Shown here piece by piece: positions 7,637 to 15,289 of a stretch of DNA of 64,000 bases. The DNA is taken from contig CANQNO010000006.1 in NCBI GenBank assembly GCA_947625245.1, forward strand, positions 1 to 64,000. Direction: 5' to 3'. The position numbers and the translations under genes are program-made. This stretch comes from an uncultured Clostridia bacterium. Its GTDB lineage: Bacteria; Bacillota; Clostridia; Christensenellales; Borkfalkiaceae. Every line of letters begins with the position of its first letter. Position 1 is the stretch's first letter. The notes below the pieces were generated by a model, which saw nothing but the letters and a program-made list of their open reading frames with translations, did not search any database and was not told the DNA's origin.

Positions 7637-8393
7637 CGTAAAAATTTCAAACAATTTTCTCGTCGATACCGAAGGGACAAGCGACGGCACACAGCTCAAA
7701 TTTTTCAAGGACGGCTATTGGTATAAGGAGGACAACGAGGGATGCGAGGGAGAAGTGGAGTACCTTGTATCCAAACTTCTTAAATTCTCGACGTTGAAGT
7801 CCAAAGATTATGTAGCCTATGAGCATGGCATGATCAACGGAAAGGCGGGTTGCAGAAGCAAGTCTTTTTTATCGCCTGCGCAGTCCTTTATAACGCTCGA
7901 ACGGTTGCACGGCAATGTAGCGGGTATTCCGCTGTACGAAAAGATAAAGGAATTCAACGGTATAGGCGCAAAAACCGCATATGTGTTGGGTTTTTGCAGG
8001 CAAGCTGTGGGGCTTGACTTGACCGAATATTTCAAAAAAGTCTTTACGCTCGACTATATCGTTTTAAACGAGGACCGGCATTTCCACAACCTCGGCATAA
8101 TCATGAACGGGGATGGAAGCTATCTGCCCGCGCCCATTTTCGATAACGGCAAAAGTCTTTTAAATTGCAACCCCTCGGTAAACCGCAATTTGCCCATAGC
8201 TGAAAATACGGAGCGGGTCGTAGCAAGACCTTTTTCGGGTTCGCACAGGGAAATGTTTGAATACTTCAGCAAGGGTTTCGACATTGATTTTGCAAGGGCA
8301 TTAAAATGGCTTGATACCGAGCCCGACAGCTTTTATAAACAGGTTTTGGTTTACCGGTTGCAGAAGCTTGAAAAATCGGCGATTTTCAATTAA
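7629..8393 (+). CDS. HipA/HipT-like serine/threonine kinase, probable toxin
   Basis: 254 residues, about 60% the length of E. coli HipA and lacking the HipA N-terminal region. Visible kinase elements: a Gly/Ser-rich loop EGTSDGT (15-21), a candidate ATP lysine at Lys33 (WYKED), the catalytic loop NEDRHFHN with Asp149 and Asn154, and the metal-binding PIFDNG with Asp172. HipA-family kinases arrest growth by phosphorylating aminoacyl-tRNA synthetases; the target here is unknown. The start is clear: GAGGAGG lies 7 bp before ATG 7629, inside the end of the antitoxin gene, indicating tight coupling. All catalytic positions are present, so it is probably active. Confidence 0.8.
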   Translation: MFDVKISNNFLVDTEGTSDGTQLKFFKDGYWYKEDNEGCEGEVEYLVSKLLKFSTLKSKDYVAYEHGMINGKAGCRSKSFLSPAQSFITLERLHGNVAGIPLYEKIKEFNGIGAKTAYVLGFCRQAVGLDLTEYFKKVFTLDYIVLNEDRHFHNLGIIMNGDGSYLPAPIFDNGKSLLNCNPSVNRNLPIAENTERVVARPFSGSHREMFEYFSKGFDIDFARALKWLDTEPDSFYKQVLVYRLQKLEKSAIFN

Positions 8394-8421
8394 AATAAAA
8401 ACTTGAAAAATTTTTAAAACA

Positions 8422-8459
8422 ACAACGCGCCCGCGGGAGAAAACCCGCGGGCGCGTTGT
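8422..8459 (+). terminator. Strong 16-bp hairpin after the HipT gene
   Basis: Arms 8422-8437 and 8444-8459 pair perfectly and are very GC-rich. No clean T run follows, so termination may be less efficient or factor-assisted. Confidence 0.65.
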
Positions 8460-8532
8460 ATAGTGAAGTAAATAAATAGTTAACCTGCCGGTGCCATATA
8501 ATTTACAGCCAAAAAATGAATTTCGGAATTAC

Positions 8533-8561
8533 AGTATAACTTTCGTGGGCTTTCACATACT
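8533..8561 (+). promoter_or_regulatory. Candidate sigma-G promoter of spoVT
   Basis: AGTATA (8533-8538), a 17-bp spacer and CATACT (8556-8561, continuing with G). The -10 matches the sigma-G consensus CATACTA at six of seven positions; the -35 is a partial match to TGAATA. In Bacillus spoVT is a sigma-G gene. A sigma-A promoter is not evident here. Confidence 0.5.
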
Positions 8562-8592
8562 GCTTTTGTAAATTCGAATTATAGGAGTGAAT

Positions 8593-9135
8593 ATGAAAGC
8601 AACCGGAATTGTGAGAAGGATAGACGAGCTCGGCAGAGTGGTGATTCCGAAAGAGATACGCTCGACTTTAAGGCTCAAATCGGGGGACCCGCTGGAAATT
8701 TTTACCGACCGTGACGAGCTTATGCTTAAAAAATACTCGCCGATAGCTTCGTTGGAAAAATTTTCCGAAGGCACCGCAAAGTCGCTTTCCGATTTATCGG
8801 GGCTTGTTGCCGTGATTTGCGACACGGACGAGGTACTGCATGCCGCGGGCAAGAATAAAAAGGAACTAAACGGAAAAAGCCTTTCTTCCGACATGGAGCG
8901 TATTTTGAAAGACAGAAAGAGCTATGTAGCCAACCTTTCGGAGGGCGGGGACATAGTTCCCATCTGTGACGGGCAGGAAGGTCTCACGGCGCAGGTAATA
9001 GTTCCCATAGTCTGCAACGGCGATTGCCTCGGCGCGGTTGCCCTTGTTTCGAGCGAACAGGGTGCGCGCATTGAGCAGGCGAGCTGCAAACTCGCACAGC
9101 TTTCCGCCGATATACTTGCGGGGCAATTCGAATAA
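8593..9135 (+). CDS. spoVT: Stage V sporulation transcription factor SpoVT
   Basis: 180 residues. The N-terminal ~50 residues are an AbrB-type swapped-hairpin DNA-binding domain with the near-invariant MKATGIVRRIDELGRVVIPK; the rest is the GAF-like sensor domain found in SpoVT. It tunes sigma-G-dependent genes in the forespore. AGGAGTG (8583-8589) supports ATG 8593 over the GTG at 8587. It heads the spoVT-spoVB-yabN block as in Bacillus, with a candidate sigma-G promoter upstream and a terminator directly downstream. Confidence 0.95.
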   Translation: MKATGIVRRIDELGRVVIPKEIRSTLRLKSGDPLEIFTDRDELMLKKYSPIASLEKFSEGTAKSLSDLSGLVAVICDTDEVLHAAGKNKKELNGKSLSSDMERILKDRKSYVANLSEGGDIVPICDGQEGLTAQVIVPIVCNGDCLGAVALVSSEQGARIEQASCKLAQLSADILAGQFE

Positions 9136-9148
9136 CCCGGTTACAGCG

Positions 9149-9175
9149 CTCCGCCGCAGGGCGGAGTTTTATTTT
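9149..9175 (+). terminator. Terminator whose 3' arm contains the next gene's Shine-Dalgarno
   Basis: 7-bp arms 9149-9155 and 9160-9166 are followed by TTTTATTTT. The GGAG in the right arm (9163-9166) is also the only ribosome-binding site before the ATG at 9176, so the hairpin could both limit read-through and hide the site. Confidence 0.65.
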
Positions 9176-10546
9176 ATGCGAAACGACAGGCAATCATATA
9201 TAAAAGGAGCCGTCATCATTTCGTTGGGCGGCTTTATTTCCAAAATTCTCGGCGCGGTCTACCGCATACCCCTTACCAATATCCTCGGCGGAAGCGGCAT
9301 GGGAATATACCAGATGGTTTATCCCCTGTACTGTATTCTTTTGACCGTATCGGCTTCAGGCATACCCACGGGCATCGCCCGTCTCGTCTCGTCGGGTAAA
9401 GGTTACGGGGTTGAAAAACGCGCCTTTCTTCTCTACGGCGCAATAGGCGTCGCGGGGACTTTTTTGATGTACTTTGCGGCGGCGCCGCTTGCCGCTTTGC
9501 AGGGCGAGCCGGCGGTGGAACTGTGTTGCAAAATGCTAAGCCCCGCGGTATTTTTCGTTTCTGCGCTCTCGGTCGTGCGCGGCTATTTTCAGGGCCGCGG
9601 GAATATGTATCCCACGGCTGTGACGGAGGTGTGCGAACAGCTTGTAAAAGTAATTTCAGGCGTGGCGCTCGCCTATATTTTCAGGCAAAATCTTGAAAAA
9701 GCCGTGGCGTACACCCTCTTTGCCGTGACTTTCAGCGAAGCCGTTTCTTCGGCGGGAGCCGTGCTCTTTTACCTAAGGCATAAGCCCGTAAGACCTCTTT
9801 ACAGAGTGCCTTACGCTTCGGCGGCTTCGGTATTCAAATACACCGTTCCGCTCACCCTCACGGCTATAGCGCTGCCCCTTTCGCAACTTGCCGAAAGCGT
9901 GGTCGCCGTGCGCTTTTTAAAATCCCTTTCTGCGGACGCAACGGCATTGTACGGCATATATTCGGGTTGCGCGGTGACTATAATCAATCTTCCCGTGTCG
10001 GTTACGTACGGGCTTGCGGCTTCAAGCGTACCGCAGATATCTCCGCTTGCCGAAAGCGGGAACTTCGCCGCGGCAAAGTCAAAGGCGTACAAGGCGCTTT
10101 TAATAACCTTTCTCGTCTCCCTGCCCGCCGCTTTGGGACTTTTCCTGTTCGCGCCGCTGGCGGCAAGGCTGATTTTCGGCTCGCTTAAAGAAGGCGAGCG
10201 CGCTCTCCTTATAAAACTCGTCCGTATTATGGCTGTAAGTTCGGTGACCGAATCGCTTGTGCAGACGTCGTCGGCTTGTTTAACTTCGCTCGGCAAGCCC
10301 GTTTACGGTACCCTCACCCAATGGATAACTTCCGTACTGCGTGTCGCGCTTACGGCGGGTCTTATGGGAATTTTCAAATTCGGTATAGAAAGCGCGGCAT
10401 GGGCGGCAAACATTGCGTTTTTTGTTGCAACTTTCATGAATTTATGGTATATTATCGGCACGGGTGTAAAAAATGAAAATAACGCTGATAGGATTGGGAA
10501 TATCGGAAGGCGACTTAACCCTTCGGGCGAAGGCGGCTCTCGATAA
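9176..10546 (+). CDS. SpoVB/MurJ-like MOP-superfamily flippase
   Basis: 456 residues with ~14 hydrophobic segments and the polysaccharide-flippase N-terminus (IKGAVIISLGGFISKILGAVYRIPL). Proteins of this group (SpoVB, YabM, MurJ/Amj analogues) move lipid-linked cell-wall precursors across the membrane; SpoVB acts in cortex synthesis. The position between spoVT and yabN matches Bacillus yabM. ATG 9176 gives the expected N-terminus; longer in-frame extensions would overlap spoVT. The last 24 codons overlap the next gene by 74 bp. Confidence 0.85.
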   Translation: MRNDRQSYIKGAVIISLGGFISKILGAVYRIPLTNILGGSGMGIYQMVYPLYCILLTVSASGIPTGIARLVSSGKGYGVEKRAFLLYGAIGVAGTFLMYFAAAPLAALQGEPAVELCCKMLSPAVFFVSALSVVRGYFQGRGNMYPTAVTEVCEQLVKVISGVALAYIFRQNLEKAVAYTLFAVTFSEAVSSAGAVLFYLRHKPVRPLYRVPYASAASVFKYTVPLTLTAIALPLSQLAESVVAVRFLKSLSADATALYGIYSGCAVTIINLPVSVTYGLAASSVPQISPLAESGNFAAAKSKAYKALLITFLVSLPAALGLFLFAPLAARLIFGSLKEGERALLIKLVRIMAVSSVTESLVQTSSACLTSLGKPVYGTLTQWITSVLRVALTAGLMGIFKFGIESAAWAANIAFFVATFMNLWYIIGTGVKNENNADRIGNIGRRLNPSGEGGSR

Positions 10547-11894
10547 GGCGGACGCGATAATTGCGCGTACGGGGCTGAGTGAAAGTTTTAAAAGTTTAAA
10601 GGGATACAAGGTCCGCGTTCTCGACGGATTTTCCGCAAATAGCCGCGCCGAACTCGATAAGAGCCTTGCCGCCGAAGTGATTAAAGAAGCTTCGGTTTCC
10701 GATGTATGCTATTGCGTTGACGGCGCGGTCTGCGAGGACGGGAGCTGTAAGATAATTTTTTCGGGATATCCCGACTGCGAAATTCTGGAATCGGTTTCTA
10801 AAGCTTCACATACATATAACTCGGCAAAACTCTCGTGCGACCAGCCCGTATGCCTTCCCGCTTATTCGGTTAAAGAACTAAAGAGTTGCCGCGCAGCCTG
10901 CGTGTACGGCATAGACGCCGTTTCCGCGGCGGAAGTTTGCGGGCGGCTTTCGGAGCTGTTCGGCGGGGAAAGCTTTTGCTTTTTCGTTCACGGCGGCAAA
11001 GCCGAAAAAATCAAAGTTTCGCAAATCGCCGCACAAAAAGATTACGGCGGTTTTTGCGCGGTTGCCGCGGAAGAGGGCGAATTTTTAAACAAAGCCCGCT
11101 ACGATTACTATGATTTGGAGCATATAATCGAACTTCTGCGCGCGCCGGGCGGGTGCCCGTGGGACAGGGCGCAGACTTCCCGAAGCATAGAGAAGAATTT
11201 GATAGAGGAAGCGTACGAGCTTGTCGACGCCATAGAGCGCGGCGACGAGGACGGTATGGAAGAGGAGACGGGCGACGTGCTGTTGCAGGCGGCTTTCCAC
11301 GCCGTAATGGCTAAAGAGCGCGGCAGTTTTACGGGCGGCGACGCCATAACGCGGAACGTCAAAAAACTTATTTTCCGCCACTCCCACATTTTCGGCGCCG
11401 ATAAAGCGCAAAGCGAGGGCGAGGCGCTGAGCGTATGGGAAAAGAACAAAATAAAGGAAAAGAAGCAGTCTACTTACGGCGAAACGCTTCAGGCAGTACC
11501 CAAAAACTTCCCCGCGCTGATGCGCGCCCAAAAAGCGGGCAAGCGCGCTTCGAAGTGCGGTTTTGACTTCTCTTCGCCCGACGAGGCATTAAAAAAGCTT
11601 TTTGAAGAAGTACGGGAATTGCAGGACTGCATAAAGCAAAAAGACGCCGCGGGAGCTTTTGATGAGGCGGGCGACGTGCTGTTTTCGGCGGTGAACTTCA
11701 TAAGACTTACGGGAGTGGATTGCGAAGAAGCCCTTAGAAAATCGACCGATAAATTCATAAGACGTTTCTGCGAGTGCGAAAAACTGATTGCGGCTGAAGG
11801 GAAGGACATAAACGAAGTTACAAAAGACCCCGTTATGTTCAATAGCTTTTGGGAGAGAGCGAAAGATGAGATTGAATCCGATAAAGATAGGTGA
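10473..11894 (+). CDS. YabN-like tetrapyrrole-methylase/MazG fusion
   Basis: 473 residues. Residues 1 to ~200 are a degenerate tetrapyrrole (SAM-dependent) methylase domain beginning MKITLIGLG. From ~220 there are two MazG nucleoside-triphosphate pyrophosphohydrolase units: the first with GGCPWDRAQT, EEAYEL and EETGDVLLQ, the second with EEVRELQD and DEAGDVLFS. Bacillus YabN has the same layout. The MazG part should hydrolyse (d)NTPs, possibly non-canonical ones; the methylase part lacks much of the usual conservation. The start is dictated by the canonical N-terminus, which forces a long overlap with spoVB. It overlaps dusB by 29 bp. Confidence 0.88.
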   Translation: MKITLIGLGISEGDLTLRAKAALDKADAIIARTGLSESFKSLKGYKVRVLDGFSANSRAELDKSLAAEVIKEASVSDVCYCVDGAVCEDGSCKIIFSGYPDCEILESVSKASHTYNSAKLSCDQPVCLPAYSVKELKSCRAACVYGIDAVSAAEVCGRLSELFGGESFCFFVHGGKAEKIKVSQIAAQKDYGGFCAVAAEEGEFLNKARYDYYDLEHIIELLRAPGGCPWDRAQTSRSIEKNLIEEAYELVDAIERGDEDGMEEETGDVLLQAAFHAVMAKERGSFTGGDAITRNVKKLIFRHSHIFGADKAQSEGEALSVWEKNKIKEKKQSTYGETLQAVPKNFPALMRAQKAGKRASKCGFDFSSPDEALKKLFEEVRELQDCIKQKDAAGAFDEAGDVLFSAVNFIRLTGVDCEEALRKSTDKFIRRFCECEKLIAAEGKDINEVTKDPVMFNSFWERAKDEIESDKDR

Positions 11895-12807
11895 TTTTAC
11901 CCTTCCGGACAACCTGTTTTTGGCGCCGCTTGCGGGCTATACCAACGCCGTTTTCCGCGAAATGTGTTCGCAACTCGGCGCAGGGCTTACTTTTACCGAA
12001 ATGGTCTCCGCAAAAGGGCTGTGTTACGGGAACGAAAAGACGCAGGATCTGTTATACATAACCGAAAGCCATACGGGCATTACGGCTTGCCAGATTTTCG
12101 GCGCGGATCCCGGGTTCATGCGCCGCGCCTGCGAAAGCGAGGCGCTTGCTCCTTTCGGCATAGTGGACATAAACATGGGCTGCCCCATGCCCAAAATTTA
12201 CAAAAACGGCGAGGGGAGCGCGTTGCTTGAAAATATCGGGCTTGCCGAAAAGATAATTTCGGAGTGCAAAAAGAGCGGCAAAACGATAACCGTTAAAATG
12301 CGCACGGAGAACGAAGAGTCCGAATATACCACTCAGGATTTTGCTAAGATGTGCGAGGCGGCGGGTGCGGATATGATCACCGTTCACGGCCGTACGCGCG
12401 ATAAAATTTATTCGGGCGATGTAAATTTAAAGGAAATAGCCGCCGTAAAAAACGCGGTAAAAATACCCGTAATCGCCAACGGCGGCATATTCGATCCGTC
12501 CACCGCAAGCGCAGTAATGAAAAAGACGGGCGCCGACGGCATAATGATTGCCCGTGCCGCTATGTACAACCCTTGGATTTTTTCCGAAATCACGGGGAAG
12601 GACTGCGGCGACAAGCGGCAAACGGTGCTTTGGCAGCTCAAAAAAACCCGCGATTTGTACGGCGAACGTTTCGCCTGCGTGTATATGCGTAAAATGGTCG
12701 GGTTTTATCTTAAAGGCCACAAGAGCTCAACCTCTCTCCGCAGCAAACTGTTAAGTTGTAAGAGTTGCGGGGAAGTGGAGGAGATGATTAATAGTATACA
12801 ATTATAA
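11866..12807 (+). CDS. dusB: tRNA-dihydrouridine synthase (DusB family)
   Basis: 313 residues, full length. A FMN-dependent TIM barrel that reduces uridines in the tRNA D-loop. FLAPLAGYTNAVFR near the start is the family's FMN signature, NMGCPMPKI supplies the catalytic cysteine (about Cys106), and HGRTRDKIYSG, NGGIF and GADGIMIARAA are the later cofactor-binding motifs. It is co-transcribed behind the MazG gene, which it overlaps. Two hairpins follow. Confidence 0.93.
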   Translation: MRLNPIKIGDFTLPDNLFLAPLAGYTNAVFREMCSQLGAGLTFTEMVSAKGLCYGNEKTQDLLYITESHTGITACQIFGADPGFMRRACESEALAPFGIVDINMGCPMPKIYKNGEGSALLENIGLAEKIISECKKSGKTITVKMRTENEESEYTTQDFAKMCEAAGADMITVHGRTRDKIYSGDVNLKEIAAVKNAVKIPVIANGGIFDPSTASAVMKKTGADGIMIARAAMYNPWIFSEITGKDCGDKRQTVLWQLKKTRDLYGERFACVYMRKMVGFYLKGHKSSTSLRSKLLSCKSCGEVEEMINSIQL

Positions 12808-12828
12808 AATGCAATATTATAAAATGCA

Positions 12829-12857
12829 ATGCGCCCGCGCGTTCCGCGCGGGCGCAT
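12829..12857 (+). terminator. GC-rich hairpin after dusB
   Basis: Perfect 13-bp arms 12829-12841 and 12845-12857 with a TTC loop and no strong T run. Probably assists the terminator at 12887. Confidence 0.6.
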
Positions 12858-12886
12858 ATTCTAAAATAATAGCCCCAAAAAATGTT

Positions 12887-12917
12887 AACAGCGGCGCAAA
12901 TGCGCCGCTGTTTTTGT
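12887..12917 (+). terminator. Rho-independent terminator of the spoVT-dusB region
   Basis: Perfect 12-bp arms 12887-12898 and 12901-12912 followed by a T-rich tail. Confidence 0.85.
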
Positions 12918-12929
12918 TTATGAATATGT

Positions 12930-12948
12930 ACATAGAATAATATGTTCT
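12930..12948 (+). repeat. 19-bp inverted repeat, left copy
   Basis: ACATAGAATAATATGTTCT here is the exact reverse complement of 13093-13111. The 18 bp that follow both cores (TATGTGCTTTCACACGGC) are identical in direct orientation. The core is itself near-palindromic (AGAA...TTCT). The pair encloses the prepilin promoter. Confidence 0.85.
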
Positions 12949-13044
12949 ATGTGCTTTCACACGGCTGAAAAAGGCGGCGGAAAGCGGTTAAAATAACATA
13001 TTTAAAAAATTTTTGTTTTTTTCACAGAAATGCGGCGTTATTTC

Positions 13045-13073
13045 TTGACATAAAATGAAGTTGGGAATATACT
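13045..13073 (+). promoter_or_regulatory. Prepilin promoter between inverted repeats
   Basis: TTGACA (13045-13050), a 17-bp spacer and TATACT (13068-13073), pointing at the prepilin gene 147 bp away. It lies between the two inverted repeats, so inversion would turn it away from the gene. Confidence 0.7.
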
Positions 13074-13092
13074 GTTAAAGTACTAAGTACGC

Positions 13093-13111
13093 AGAACATA
13101 TTATTCTATGT
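13093..13111 (-). repeat. 19-bp inverted repeat, right copy
   Basis: Reverse complement of 12930-12948, 19 of 19 bases. It lies just downstream of the promoter, in the prepilin 5' leader. Confidence 0.85.
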
Positions 13112-13219
13112 GCTTTCACACGGCGTTTTAGTTGCCGCAAAAGGACAATTTTGGATATCTCGCCGTACATCCCTGCGGTGTGTATATTAAATAAAAAAAA
13201 TCAAGGAGACAAAAAAACA

Positions 13220-13663
13220 ATGTTACAAAAAACAAGAAGCAAAAAAGGCTTTACGCTTGCCGAACTTTTGATAGTAGTAGCTATTATCGCAGTTCTTACC
13301 GCAATCGCAGTGCCTCTCTTCGTGGGCGCGTTAAACAATGCTGATACTAATGCAAAAGAGGCATCAAAGCGTGCTGTTCGTGCCGAAGCGGTAAATGAAA
13401 TCTTGTTGAACGAAAAGAAAGACGCTGAGGCAGATGCCTATGACTACATGTATGTAGGTGGTAAAAGTACAGGTGGAGCTGCTACTCATTGGCATGTACA
13501 AGCAAAAGTATCGCTTAATGGCGCAATTGAAAAGATTAATATTTTGCCCCAAGCAGCATGTGCAGAAGAAACTTTTGTTGAGAAATGCGAAAAAGGTGAC
13601 GATAATAAATACACAATTCAGTTAATTGTAAGTTTACCTGATGTTGGTCATACAATTAGTTAA
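13220..13663 (+). CDS. Type IV prepilin-like protein
   Basis: 147 residues. The N-terminus is a class III prepilin signal: basic leader MLQKTRSKK, then G|FTLAELLIVVAIIAVL, with cleavage expected after the glycine and the phenylalanine then N-methylated, and Glu5 of the mature protein present. The hydrophobic stretch and a short globular domain with few aromatics resemble major pilins or pseudopilins. AAGGAG lies 11 bp before ATG 13220. No prepilin peptidase, ATPase or platform gene is in the window, so assembly genes must lie elsewhere. Its promoter arrangement hints at switched or tightly controlled expression. Confidence 0.88.
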   Translation: MLQKTRSKKGFTLAELLIVVAIIAVLTAIAVPLFVGALNNADTNAKEASKRAVRAEAVNEILLNEKKDAEADAYDYMYVGGKSTGGAATHWHVQAKVSLNGAIEKINILPQAACAEETFVEKCEKGDDNKYTIQLIVSLPDVGHTIS

Positions 13664-13762
13664 AAAATTATAAACAATTAGCAAGCCAAAGCGGCATTGA
13701 TATTTGCAAGGGTATGCCGCAAAGCTTATATCCGTATCTATAGGGATGTACGATATGGGGTG

Positions 13763-13788
13763 GCGGGGTGTGAAAACACCCCGCTATT
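13763..13788 (+). terminator. Terminator after the prepilin gene
   Basis: 9-bp arms 13763-13771 and 13776-13784 with a GAAA tetraloop, then TATTTT. Confidence 0.8.
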
Positions 13789-13797
13789 TTAATTCAC

Positions 13798-13830
13798 AAA
13801 AATTGCAGGCAAGCCGTGCCTGCAATTTTT
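13798..13830. terminator. Second, symmetrical terminator
   Basis: Perfect 14-bp arms 13798-13811 and 13817-13830 with A5 and T5 ends, so it can act in both directions. It separates the prepilin unit from the repeat array. Confidence 0.8.
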
Positions 13831-13857
13831 CGTGATAATAAATAATAGAAAAGTCCA

Positions 13858-14160
13858 TTACGAGTATGTCATTTCGAGGGATATGAGACCCGCGGAGCGG
13901 GCGATTGACCGAGAGAATCCCCCCGTGGTCTGCTCGTGGTAATTACGAAGAGCGGTATACAAAAGCCCGTGCTTCCGCTCAACTTCTGGGGGATTCTTCG
14001 GCTACGCCTCAGAATGACAGAGGGGTGGAGAGGGGGATTCTTCACTTCGTTCAGAATGACAGAGGGGTGGAGAGGGGGATTCTTCACTTCGTTCAGAATG
14101 ACAGAGGGTGGAGAGGGGGATTCTTCACTTCGTTCAGAATGACAGAGGGTGGAGAGGGAT
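13858..14160. repeat. Intergenic repeat R2, copy a, with 4-unit tandem array
   Basis: Begins with the R2 head (TCATTTCGAGGGATATGAGA) and contains a 41-44-bp unit repeated four times at 13988-14155, each with GGGGATTCTTC and CAGAATGACAG. Short open frames cross it in several phases but are repeat-derived. It ends 5 bp before the stop codon of the minus-strand lipoprotein gene. Other R2 copies lie at 15428 and 60376. Confidence 0.85.
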
Positions 14161-14164
14161 AGTT

Positions 14165-15238
14165 TTAATTGCTGTTTGAAATCAATTCGGCAAACTTGCT
14201 CTCCCAAAAGGACTGTTGGGGTCTCGAACCGTAATCAATAAATCTTATAATGCCGCAATTGTCTATAATCGCGTTAGTGGGGTACACTTTTACAAAACTG
14301 CCCGAAACTATATTTTCGCGGTCAGCCGCCATAAAAAACGTGCAACCGTGTTGGGTTTTATATCTTTTAACGTTAGAATTGCTGTCGCGGTTGGAAACCG
14401 AAATTACAAATACGTCGTTTTTGTAATTTCTGTATGCGCTCTCTATGGCAGGCAATTCCTGTTCGCAATACATACACCCGTCGTACCAAAAATTCAACAG
14501 CACAAGCTTATGCGTTTTTAAAATTTCTTTCAGCTCAACCGTAGTTCCGTCGGCATCCGTAAAAGAAAAGTTGTGTATTATATCGCCCTGCTTGTAGTTT
14601 TTGGCGGAAGTGAGCGGCTCGTCTATTACCTTTGTTTTGAATTTTGCATGGACTGCAGAGCCGTCTTTAGGAAGTTTCGTTGCCGTGTAAGAGGGGTCGG
14701 CGTAATATCCCTCGGGCAGATTTTTAAAACACAGTTCATAGTCGTCTTCGGCAACGCCGAATTGCGCATAGCCCGCCGTGGCAACTTTGCTTGCAACGTC
14801 CTTGCCGTCCTTTTTAAGTTTTACGGTAACGCCGTTAATGCGCGCCCCGCTTGCGTTTTCGGTATAAACGGTGTATTGCCTTATTTTAGCCGGTGCGTTA
14901 TTCGTATCCGAGCCGTTATTTCCGCCGTTATAATTTTCTTTTCCGTCGTCTTTGTTTTCTTCGTGTTCACCCTCATTTTTGTCGTTATCGGCGGCATTGT
15001 TGTTATCCGCATTGTTTGCGTTATCCCCGCTTTCCGCGTCGTTTGTGCCGTTATTGCCGTCGGGGTTTGGTTTGTCTGCATTGCCCTCGTTGTCCGGATT
15101 TTCCGAATTCTCCGTGTTTTCGGAATTTTGGTTGCCGCTGTCGCCCATATCTTTAAACCAATTGCAGCCGTACGTTGCAAAAGGTATACAGAATACGCAT
15201 AAGAGCATAATCGTAAAAATCAAGATTTTCTTTTTCAT
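14165..15238 (-). CDS. TlpA/thioredoxin-fold lipoprotein with Asn/Asp/Glu-rich linker
   Basis: 357 residues. A signal peptide ends in TYGC (Cys25), a loose lipobox. Residues ~30-120 are a low-complexity Asn/Asp/Glu/Gly tether. A small beta domain (YTVYTENASGARINGVTV) precedes a C-terminal TlpA/ResA-like redoxin with W-Y-D-G-C-M-Y-C, the redox pair being Cys255 and Cys258, and a cis-Pro region (VYPTNAII). Likely a membrane-anchored extracytoplasmic thiol reductase. AAGGAGA lies 7 bp before the chosen ATG. No partner oxidoreductase is adjacent. The 3' end abuts the R2 array. Confidence 0.82.
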   Translation of the reverse strand: MKKKILIFTIMLLCVFCIPFATYGCNWFKDMGDSGNQNSENTENSENPDNEGNADKPNPDGNNGTNDAESGDNANNADNNNAADNDKNEGEHEENKDDGKENYNGGNNGSDTNNAPAKIRQYTVYTENASGARINGVTVKLKKDGKDVASKVATAGYAQFGVAEDDYELCFKNLPEGYYADPSYTATKLPKDGSAVHAKFKTKVIDEPLTSAKNYKQGDIIHNFSFTDADGTTVELKEILKTHKLVLLNFWYDGCMYCEQELPAIESAYRNYKNDVFVISVSNRDSNSNVKRYKTQHGCTFFMAADRENIVSGSFVKVYPTNAIIDNCGIIRFIDYGSRPQQSFWESKFAELISNSN

Positions 15239-15289
15239 TGTTGGTCTCCTTGAAATAAGTATTTGCAAAAATTAACAAAACACTCCTGT

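Noticed and set aside
13905..14162. Short frames across the R2 tandem array
   Set aside because: The peptides merely repeat the DNA unit in different phases; no start signals.
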